Source: Coprinopsis marcescibilis (lineage: Eukaryota; Basidiomycota; Agaricomycetes; Agaricales; Psathyrellaceae). From it: 64,000 nucleotides of DNA. The notes below the pieces were generated by a model. That model saw nothing but the letters and a program-made list of their open reading frames with translations, did not search any database and had not been told where the DNA came from. The stretch spans positions 62,001 through 126,000 of the forward strand of contig ML210165.1 in assembly GCA_004369085.1 (NCBI GenBank). Reading direction: 5' to 3'. A program made the translations under genes and the position numbers. Of the stretch, positions 56,516 to 64,000 are shown piece after piece (position 1 is the first letter of the stretch; every line of letters starts with the position of its first letter).

Positions 56516-57147
56516 TCAAGCAAACCCCATCGTCTCGTCCAAAATTTTTGCAAACCGCGTTCCATCGAATCTAGGAAAACGGTTCAGCAGCGTAGATCCA
56601 CCAAACTCTTCAATCGTTGTTGAGAGATCACTGCGTGACTTTGTCAACCACCATTTCATTCAATGAGAAACAACAACGCACTCTACGCTCGATGACTTGA
56701 TGTAGTTCTGCTCGGCTAAAACGTCAGCCAGTTCTTGTTGGTGGTTATGCAGAAGTGTTGGGTTGGGCACAACTATCAGTGGTTTGCCCATCCGTAGGAC
56801 GTCCAAGATTGTTCCGGAACCTGCAGTGTGCTCGTCAGAAGATATGTACACCGTTAAGGTAGTTAGTGCGTTTCACCTGCATGGCTGATAACTAAATCAG
56901 CCCTTTCATATTCCTCTTCTAGTGTTGGCTTGAATTTCCAGTATTCTACGACAAGACCACCGCGTTGAACGATAACAGGGTGTTCACCGTCTGCGGCTCC
57001 CCTCTGTTCCTCGAAACTGGAGTTGCCGCATTGGACGATCACCTCGGTGTACCCTTGCTTTTGCAAGGCCTCTAGGACTTCCTGTGAAAAGACCTTTTGG
57101 ATTAGCGCATCGAATTTCGTCGAACCAACAGTTACGAAAGCTCTCAT
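56516..57147 (-). CDS. ALG13: ALG13 UDP-GlcNAc transferase catalytic subunit
   Basis: Exon 1 begins [20 protein letters not shown] and continues [16 protein letters not shown] and [24 protein letters not shown] in the GT28-like C-terminal-domain fold. Intron 1 is phase 1; exon 2 gives [20 protein letters not shown], then [21 protein letters not shown] last exon reads [20 protein letters not shown] and stops at 56516. Alg13 pairs with the membrane anchor Alg14 at the cytosolic face of the ER and adds the second GlcNAc of the dolichol-linked precursor. At about 170 residues it is the compact fungal form with no fused domains. The gene sits 122 nt upstream of TRM9 on the same strand. Confidence 0.93.
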
Positions 57148-57523
57148 GGCGGGAATAGGGAAACTGCTAGGGACAAGCCATCAACATTCTATGCTAGGGT
57201 TCTCATCCTTGACTTTTTCGAACTACTTGACTCAAGGTTCCCGAAGTTCACTTTTCTCCCCTAACTCTTTCTCCCAACCATATTCCTGGAAGGTCATCTC
57301 AAACGCAATATTACTCGCAACGCTGCTCAATTTGGTCCGCCCTATCCCTCGCATACGAAAAAGTTCAAGACTTCTCCATTACAATGCGTGCAACCATCGA
57401 AATTTAGGCTATGTGTTTCAAATCAACGGCTTCTAGCTCTGCTTGTCCTCGGAGGTGGCGGCGGGATGTTTCTAAAATCCAGCGGCACGATGTAGCCCAC
57501 CTACCAAACGATGGTTTCTGCAA
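57148..57523. other. divergent intergenic region ALG13 / cutinase
   Basis: No gene seen. Contains the promoter of ALG13 on one side and of the cutinase on the other. Confidence 0.45.
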
Positions 57524-57531
57524 TATAAATA
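57524..57531 (+). promoter_or_regulatory. TATA box of the cutinase gene
   Basis: TATAAATA, 49 nt upstream of the cutinase ATG, a typical distance for an inducible fungal secreted enzyme. Confidence 0.65.
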
Positions 57532-57579
57532 AGTATCCAGCTCACCATCCAATCCATCGTCACTATCAACACCCCTGCT

Positions 57580-58298
57580 ATGATCAAGTCTGCTCTCCTT
57601 TTCTTTGCACTGGCCGTCACCGCGACCCTTACTCGGGCAGCATCATCTAGCCTTGAAGGTCGACAACTTGCCTGCAACGATACCTATGTCTATTTCGCTC
57701 GAGGTACTGCGGAGCCCGGGACGCTGGGGCTCGTGGTAGGCCCTGGATTCAAGAACGAAATCAGTCTCGCTCTCTTGGGGAAGACGACGCTGTTCGAAGG
57801 TATCAACTATCCCGCCCTTCCCCTCGGTTACTTTTCAGGGGGCGACAGGAGAGGTGCAAAAGCCATGGCGGACAATGTTTCTTTGACGGCATTTCGCTGC
57901 CCTAAGGCCAGAATATTCATCTCTGGCTATTCGTAAGAACTAGCTTTTCTTGAAGCTTTGCGAAGCACACTGACTTCGGTCTCTGCAGGCAGGGAGCTCA
58001 AGTTACTCACTTAGCTGCACGCCAACTATCCACTTCCGATCAAGATAGGGTGACTGGCGTAGTTACATTCGGAGACCCTTACAGAGACACACCTCTTCCA
58101 GGTGTGCTGCAGAGCAGGAGGAAGACGTACTGCAACGCGGGCGATTTGGTCTGCGATGGTCTACCTCTCATCCTTGGCCCTCACTTGGCGTATGGTCGCG
58201 TGAGTGCCTCCCTCATTATATCGTTTTTTGAAGATTAAAATTGATGATTGTACAGGACCTTGCCGATGCCGCGAACTGGATCGCTGCTAGAGTGTAAA
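57580..58298 (+). CDS. cutinase (carbohydrate esterase family 5), secreted
   Basis: A signal peptide (MIKSALLFFALAVTATLTRA) is followed by the cutinase core: CNDTYVYFARGTAEPGTLGL, INYPALPLGYFSGGDRRGAK, then the nucleophile elbow GYSQGAQVTHLAARQL. The catalytic Asp and His are visible in AGDLVCDGLPLI and GPHLAYGRDLADAANWI. These form the Ser-Asp-His triad. Cutinases cleave ester bonds in plant cutin and short acyl esters outside the cell. Three exons; intron 1 splits the Ser codon of the GYSQG motif and intron 2 precedes the final helix. About 205 residues, the usual size, with no extra domain. Confidence 0.93.
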
Positions 58299-58405
58299 TA
58301 TTTCTTCGCCAGCAGCCAGCTTCAACGGATGAAGGACCAAAATAATTCGTCAAACATGCTTCTAGTACAGTCCTTTGTATCAAATCCACTTTCCTCCAGC
58401 GTAAT

Positions 58406-59730
58406 CTACACTGATACCTTTACTACAACCTTTCCTGTCGCTCGCTGTGTTATAAGTCGTTCGTAGGCCTTCAGAACGTCTTCGAATGAAAACACCGAGT
58501 CAATAAGGGGCTTCACTTTGCCTGAACGCCGGATGTTTGGAATAAGAAGTGGTTAAGACAGCTAAATATACGCACCTTCTTCTATCAGCTGACGAAACTG
58601 GGCGAATCTCTCCTTGTCGTGTTCTACCCACGTAACTCTTTACCTCGGGTTAGATACTCTTTGCCAGCAAAAAGGAGATGGCTTACTTGAATGTGGCCTT
58701 GAAACCTGTGAGGAATGAAGGAAGATACATGGTTGTCAATCGCAACCCATCCCAGATGGTCTTCCATTTCAGTTTAGGTTGGGGACCGACGGAGATATAG
58801 ACACCGTTTGGCGCAAGATATGCTTTGCTGAAGGTGTATAGAGAGGGATCGAATAAACCAACGGCCTCTAAAATAACATTATATTTGTCTGATGGTGGGT
58901 TCTTCACCAAATGCTTGTGCAATGGCCCAACTTGTGTGTAGTCGATGAACTACAGGAGAAGATGTAAACGGGACGAGAACAGTAATAATATCTCCAAATG
59001 ACGAACCTCATCCGCTCCCAGATCCCTAACATACTTCTCGTTCTTTCCAGATGCTACAGCAACAACCTTTGCACCTCGGGCCTTGGCTAGTTGTATCGCG
59101 AAAGAACCAACAGCAGTACTTCCGCCATTGACAAACAGCGTCTGGCCCTCTTCCAATTTGGCCTCATCTAAAGCCTGGAAAGCTGTCATCCCTGCAAGGC
59201 ATATACCTGATCCCTCTATTGGAGATAAGTTTGAAGGACGCTTGATGATGAACTTGGCTGGCACGCGGATGTACTCCGCAAGGGCACCTTCTTTCTTTTT
59301 GAGTCGCCATGCTGATAAATAAAGAAATCGGTTATCTGGAATCTGCTTTGCATAAAGTATACCTACGGAAGAGCGTAAAGCCACAGACTTCATCCCCGAC
59401 CTGGTAGTCAGAGTCCTTCGTATCTACTACCACACCGGCGAAGTCAAATTCTGCCACGACCGGTCGCTTCGCTAGAAAGTCAGGAACCATCCCCAACATC
59501 TTGTATCCACTGTAAAGGAAAGTCAAGTCAGATAGCAACCTTGTAGAAAGCAGGTGTGCAAGGGCTTACGCAGGATTCAACGCGGCGGCTTGTATCTTAA
59601 CCAAAACATCCCCGTCTTCTAGACTCTTTGTCACAGGCCAATCAGTCTTCAGGCGAACACCTTGCTCAGGCTTCCCTTTGGTTACTTCTACCCAGGCCTT
59701 CTGTGTGTCTGGAATAGCGGGGCTCGACAT
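58406..59730 (-). CDS. MDR-family NAD(P)H oxidoreductase, quinone-reductase-like (copy 1)
   Basis: About six exons. The N-terminal domain reads AIPDTQKAWVEVTKG, GDVLVKIQAAALNPA, then VAEFDFAGVVVDTKDSDYQV and GDEVCGF. The Rossmann part reads PIEGSGICLAGMTAFQALDE, VNGGSTAVGSFAIQLAKARG and VVAVASGKNEKYVRDLGADE, followed by FIDYTQ. It ends VLKAYERLITQRATGKVVVK. Structural-zinc cysteines of classic alcohol dehydrogenases are absent, so it fits the zeta-crystallin/quinone reductase or RTN4IP1-like group; the real substrate is unknown. The start at 59730 (MSSPAIPDTQ) matches that of the tandem copy. It faces the cutinase gene tail to tail (108 nt). Confidence 0.9.
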
Positions 59731-60178
59731 GACGATGTCCGGCAAACTTCAAGGTATCGCTGGGTGAGAGAGGGGAATTGCAAAGTGCCCTCACATGACG
59801 TACAAATCCCAGGAAGCCTGAGACTGGAACTTCGGAAGCAATCCCGAGCAATGGAACCGAAGACAAACAGGATAGTTGATGCAATTTGATGCAATTCGTC
59901 GCCATTTCTGGTGTCAAGTCTTGAAGAAGGAATGTCTCCGCGCAGCCGCCTGCCGATCGCGCCCTACATGTGCGTACACGCAGTCCATGTCCAGGTCACT
60001 GACTCGCCCTGGCCAGAAGAGTCACGCGCAAGGCAAAGTTGTGTATAGTATTCATGAGCCCTCTCTTACAAACGAAGGTGATACCCACCCAGAGTACACA
60101 TTTGTGTTCGCGGATATAAGTACCGACAAGGAAACTTTTTGGCCTTGCTTCAGTGCGACCCTAGATAAGGAAGTGTTC
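59731..60178. other. spacer between the two MDR genes
   Basis: No gene seen. Should hold the promoter of copy 1 and the 3' UTR of copy 2. Confidence 0.45.
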
Positions 60179-61530
60179 CTAAATGGAGACCTTGATCACC
60201 ACCTTTCCAGTGGCGCGATAGGTCTTTAGCCTGTCATAGCCATTTAAAGCATCTTCGAACGCGTACGCTGAATCGACCAGAGGCTTTACTTTCCCTAAAA
60301 AACTTTGGTCAAACATGTCATATTGTGGATACGGTGCGTGTTCCCACCTTGTTCCAGCAAGCGGTGAAACTCTGCGTATCGCTTTCGATCGTGTTCTACA
60401 AGCGTAGAGCTACATACAGCCCAAGGTTCGAGCCAGTTAATGCCTAGAACTCAGAAGCGACAATAGGTTAGGAACGCACTGGTATGATGCGGTATATCCT
60501 GTGAGGACAGAAGGCAAGAGACGGACGCTCAGTAGCCTCAGAGTGTCCCACACCGTCTTCAAACTGAGTAAGCGTTCGGGTTCAGGTCCAACGGAAATAA
60601 ACGCTCCATTTGGTGCCAAGTATGACGTTCCAAAAGTGTAGAGGGACGGATCGTATATGCCAACTGCTTCCAGGATAACGTTGTACTTGGGCGACGGTGG
60701 ATTATTGGTCAGGTACTCGTGTAGCGGTCCGACCTTGGTGTAATCGATAAACTGGACGATCAAGGCGTTGGATGGATAAATAATACCAAGGGAATCCATC
60801 ACGTACCTCATCCGCTCCAAGGTCCACGACGTATTGTTCATTTCTTCCGGATGCCACTGCAACGACCTTTGCCCCTCTAGCTTTCGCGATCTGGATGGCG
60901 AACGACCCAACGGAAGTACTACCGCCATTAACTAGCAATGTCTGACCCTCTTCCAGCATGGCCTCATCCAATGCTTGGAAAGCCGTCATACCAGCGAGGC
61001 CGAGCCCCGCTGCCTCGATCGGGGATATATTTGAGGGCCGCTTCATAACGAATTTGCCTGGAACGCAAATGTATTCGGCTAGAGCGCCTGATTTCGTTTT
61101 ACTGTAAAAACGCCACTCTGTTTGAAGGCTTCAGGTTATAGCCAGATGGGCGGTAAAATAACTGACGATATATTATGAAGCCAAAGACTTCGTCTCCTAC
61201 CTTATGTTCTGAATCACGGCTGTCCACAATCACTCCGGTAAAATCGAATTCAGGGACGATGGGGCGTCTAGCTAGGAAGTTGGGCAGTAATTTTAACATC
61301 TGGTATCCGCTATGTTTGGGGGTAAGTCAGATGTGTTGAATTTTGAATCAACGATTGTGGGAGACTGACGCTGGGTTCAAGGCAGCGGCCTGAATCTTGA
61401 CCAGGACATCCCCTGGCACTAGCTGTTTTGCAACCGGCCAGTCGCTTTTCAGTTGAAGAGCGTGTTCCGGTGTACCTTGTGCGATCTCGACCCATGCTTT
61501 CTGCACATCAGGGACTACTGGCGGATTCAT
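60179..61530 (-). CDS. MDR-family NAD(P)H oxidoreductase, quinone-reductase-like (copy 2)
   Basis: A clear tandem paralogue of the gene at 58406, with the same exon order. Blocks are VPDVQKAWVEIAQGTPEHAL, GDVLVKIQAAALNPA, VPEFDFTGVIVDSRDSEHKV and PIEAAGLGLAGMTAFQALDE. Next come VNGGSTSVGSFAIQIAKARG and DYTKVGPLHEYLTNNPPSPK, and the ending is GYDRLKTYRATGKVVIKVSI. The start at 61530 (MNPPVVPDVQK) aligns with that of copy 1. Differences are spread over the whole length, so the duplication is not brand new. An (AT)12 tract 52 nt upstream of the ATG may serve as its TATA element. Confidence 0.9.
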
Positions 61531-61581
61531 GATGATTCCTAGGGTGAATGAAGCGGGAGGAAGCAGTTGTCCAAAGAATGG

Positions 61582-61605
61582 ATATATATATATATATATA
61601 TATAT
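61582..61605. repeat. (AT)12 microsatellite
   Basis: Twenty-four bases of pure AT dinucleotide in the promoter of MDR copy 2. Confidence 0.95.
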
Positions 61606-62679
61606 GAACCTTAGACTACTTGATGCGCAGTCTTCCAAGGGACTTTACCTGATGCACTGCCAGGCACGGAGGTAGGATGCCGGAGGATTCGTCAGCCACG
61701 ATAATGGCCATGAGTGTCAGCGACAGCGACGACATGCGGTGTGTACGCATTTCGATGTAGACATAGTTCCTGAGCTTACCCGACCGTCTTTGAGTTGCTT
61801 TGGCTGGATGAATACCCCCATAATGTGCACCTAAAGTTGTCAACACCTAGATATTACTTTAACTCGTGCTTGTGAAGGGGACGTACAGCATCGAAAACCG
61901 ACGGACACTGATGTCAAGTGTTGTTGTGATCCAGTCATGTAGCCGTTGAGATGTGCGTAAGAACGTATTGGTCGAGGCGCGTAGAACTTTGGAGTCCTGG
62001 ACCTTGACTCCAATAAAGAAATCTACTTATGGTATATGTCGTGCGGCATAGCTTAGGGGCAATATTATGAGTTTGAGGAAGTCCTCATCATTCCTTTCGA
62101 CACAAGAGGAATTTATACGTGACTTGTCCTGTACCCGTGAAGATGTCAGGCAACGACTGATGGCGGACACGTACTTAGATTGGATTGAGAACCCTACTGA
62201 AATGTTGCTTTCATGCATATCCATCTAGCCCTTGTATTGTTACATTCCAGATCCCTTTCAAGTGTGATGCCATGAAGCAAAACAAGACTGCGTTGTAACT
62301 TGATTCGGACAGATATTGCGGAAGGTATTTGAAGTTGGAAGGGATGTGCATGCACATAAGTCGAGAGTAACTTGTTTGACGAGTTCAGGGTTGTTAATCA
62401 TGGAGCCAGTTAAGTATAGCCTCTGCAGTGGTAGTACGATTCTAAGAAGAAAAGGCGGAATGTCAGTTAGAGAGAGACTAGACTCTGTTGCACCGTGAGA
62501 CCAGACCGGTCCCGTGATCTCCGGCACAGCACTAAGTACTGGGCCCATTGTCCATCGCCCTCTGCCCAATCTTGTTCATCGAGCTCGCTATTGCTCACGA
62601 TCGTTCTCGTCGCCCAACCGGAACGGAAAACACTGATCTACACATACTTCTAACTTGTCTGGCTCTTTGACGTTTGAGG
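61606..62679. other. intergenic, no gene seen
   Basis: About 1.1 kb between MDR copy 2 and exportin-1, head to head. Open frames on the minus strand (61616-61846, 62258-62569) have no recognised domain or consistent splicing. I do not call them. Confidence 0.4.
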
Positions 62680-64000
62680 ATGGAGGTGCGTGCATTAATG
62701 TTAGCTTCGCGTAGATTGCTCACCAAAGATCCAGGGGTTGTTGGACTTTTCGAGGGAGTTCGATGTTGGGCTCCTGGATAAGGTCGTTATGGCCTTCTAC
62801 ACCGGTGGAGGCGCAGAGGTGCGCAAGATCTATTCTACGGCCGCGTCGTACTGGAAGTGTTAACTAAGAATCGGTTTCGCAGCAACAAATGGCACAGCAA
62901 GTTCTTACCCAATTCCAAGAGCACCAGGAAGCATGGGCGAGGGTTCCGGATATTCTAGAACGATCATCGTTTCCTCAAACGAAGGTATGTTACGCGTTTC
63001 TACCATAAGCGACGGCTGCTGAGACCCGACGTGATTGCAGTACATCGGATTGCAAATCTTGGAAAAACTGATCACAACGCGATGGAAGACATTGCCGGAT
63101 GGACAAAGACAGGGTTCGTACTGCTCAAGCTATGCTTCCTAGTCTCATGTTGACCGCTTATACCCTTGTGTAGGCATCCGCAACTTCATTGTGGGGGTTA
63201 CTGTCAAAGTAGCGTCGGAGGAAACATCTTTGAAGAAAGAAAAGACATACATCAACAAGCTCAACCTTGCCCTGGTCCAGGTCTGACTCATCCAACCTAT
63301 ATCCAAATTTGATTCTCAACAAGTTTATGACAGATCTTGAAGCAAGAGTGGCCACACAATTGGCCTACATTCATCACCGAGTTGGTCGAGTCCTCGAAAG
63401 CCAACCTATCGCTATGCGAGAACAATATGGTGATTTTGAAACTGCTTTCGGAGGAAATCTTCGATTTTTCGGCGGAACAAATGACACAAGCCAAAATCAA
63501 AAATCTCAAAAACCAGATGTGTGGCGAGTTCTCTGAAATCTTCAAGTTATGCTCCGAAGTGCTGGAGGAGGCGCAGAAGGTTTCATTGATCAAAGCGACT
63601 CTGGAAACATTGCTTAGATTTTTGAACTGGATTCCCTTGGGCTACATTTTCGAAACCACTATCATCGATCTCCTCTTGAACCGCGTAAGTGTGTATCCTC
63701 TCATTGAACCGCTGAGTTTTAACATTTTTCCACCTCAGTTCCTGGAGGCACCCGAATTCAGGAACGTGACATTGAAATGCCTGGCCGAAATCGCTGCTTT
63801 GAACGTCGGTCCGGAATACGATCCTAAATTCGTCATCCTATTCGCCATGGTCATGACTTCGGTGAATCGTATGATTCCCCCAAGTACGAATATTGCCCAA
63901 GCGTACGCGAACGCCGGTGATTCTGGTCAAGAACTCGTCCTCAATCTTGCGCTTTTCCTGTGCAACTTCCTTTCCAACCACTTGCGCGCTGTTGAAACCG
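62680..64000 (+). CDS. XPO1: exportin-1 (Crm1), N-terminal part, cut by window end
   Basis: The exportin-1 N-terminus reads LLDFSREFDVGLLDKVVMAF and YTGGGAEQQMAQQVLTQFQE, then YIGLQILEKLITTRWKTLPD, with GQRQGIRNFIVGVTVKVASE (importin-beta N-terminal domain). After it come KQEWPHNWPTFITELVESSK, LKLLSEEIFDFSAEQMTQAK, LLRFLNWIPLGYIFETTIID and FLEAPEFRNVTLKCLAEIA (the Xpo1 HEAT region). About 370 residues are visible; the NES groove and the leptomycin-target cysteine position lie beyond the window. Crm1 exports leucine-rich NES cargo with Ran-GTP. The best start gives a first coding exon of only six nt (ATGGAG), followed by a gtgcgt donor and a caccaaag acceptor, making MEIQGLLDFSRE. At least four short introns follow. 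Confidence 0.93.

Overview
The window looks like nuclear DNA of a filamentous basidiomycete, most likely an Agaricomycete. The genes are dense, on both strands, and cut by many short introns (mostly about 45-65 nt, GT...AG). The gene set is eukaryotic and fungal: TBP, NTF2, Vps1, Hsp90, exportin-1, TRAPP II, ALG3/ALG13, Trm9 and hamartin/Tsc1. With these sit lineage-typical families: F-box proteins, a seven-helix membrane protein, GH5 and GH88 glycosidases, and a cutinase. I cannot name the genus from sequence alone. Coordinates are genomic spans including introns; splice sites were read by eye from frame continuity and GT/AG signals.

Layout. 0.4-2.7 kb: an F-box gene whose 3' half is broken. 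3.1-4.5 kb: mitochondrial stomatin-like protein. 4.7-5.1 kb: a compact inverted-repeat island of degenerate short units. 5.8-7.9 kb: Pro/Gln-rich protein with a linker-histone (H15) fold. 9.1-11.5 kb: a conserved protein of unknown function, divergent from NTF2. 12.1-13.7 kb: GH88 unsaturated glucuronyl hydrolase. 14.8-17.4 kb: dynamin-like Vps1. 18.6-19.8 kb: TATA-binding protein with a polyQ N-terminus. 21.1-25.2 kb: seven-helix membrane protein and GH5 glucanase. 25.5-34.6 kb: a tight housekeeping block (ALG3, 2OG-Fe(II) oxygenase, Rrp3 RNA helicase, Trs130). 34.8-35.7 kb: four intron-containing tRNA-Asn(GTT) genes. 36.2-36.9 kb: a protein made of three near-identical 60-residue repeats. 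38.5 kb: tRNA-Ser(GCT). 39.0-40.5 kb: phosphoserine aminotransferase. 41.6-48.7 kb: about 7 kb with no gene I can support. 48.8-57.1 kb: Hsp90, hamartin/Tsc1, NAC-alpha, Trm9, ALG13. 57.6-61.5 kb: cutinase and two tandem MDR oxidoreductases. 62.7 kb to the end: N-terminal part of exportin-1, cut by the window edge.

How the genes work together. There is no operon logic, but themes recur. ALG3 and ALG13 both build the dolichol-linked N-glycan precursor. Rrp3, NTF2 and exportin-1 serve ribosome synthesis and nuclear transport. NAC-alpha and Hsp90 handle nascent and client proteins. Vps1 and Trs130 act in Golgi/endosome membrane traffic. Trm9 modifies wobble uridines in a region that also holds two tRNA loci. 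GH88, GH5 and cutinase point to a life on plant or fungal cell-wall material. Several secreted or single genes have clear TATA boxes about 50-110 nt upstream of the start, and Hsp90 has a canonical heat-shock element.

The most unusual items are the three-repeat protein (36160-36918), the inverted-repeat island (about 4697-5085), the tRNA-Asn cluster with an apparent U1-A72 pair, the 6-nt first coding exon of exportin-1, the MEEID (not MEEVD) end of Hsp90, and the decaying F-box gene. I saw no CRISPR array, prophage, recognisable transposase or virus-derived gene.
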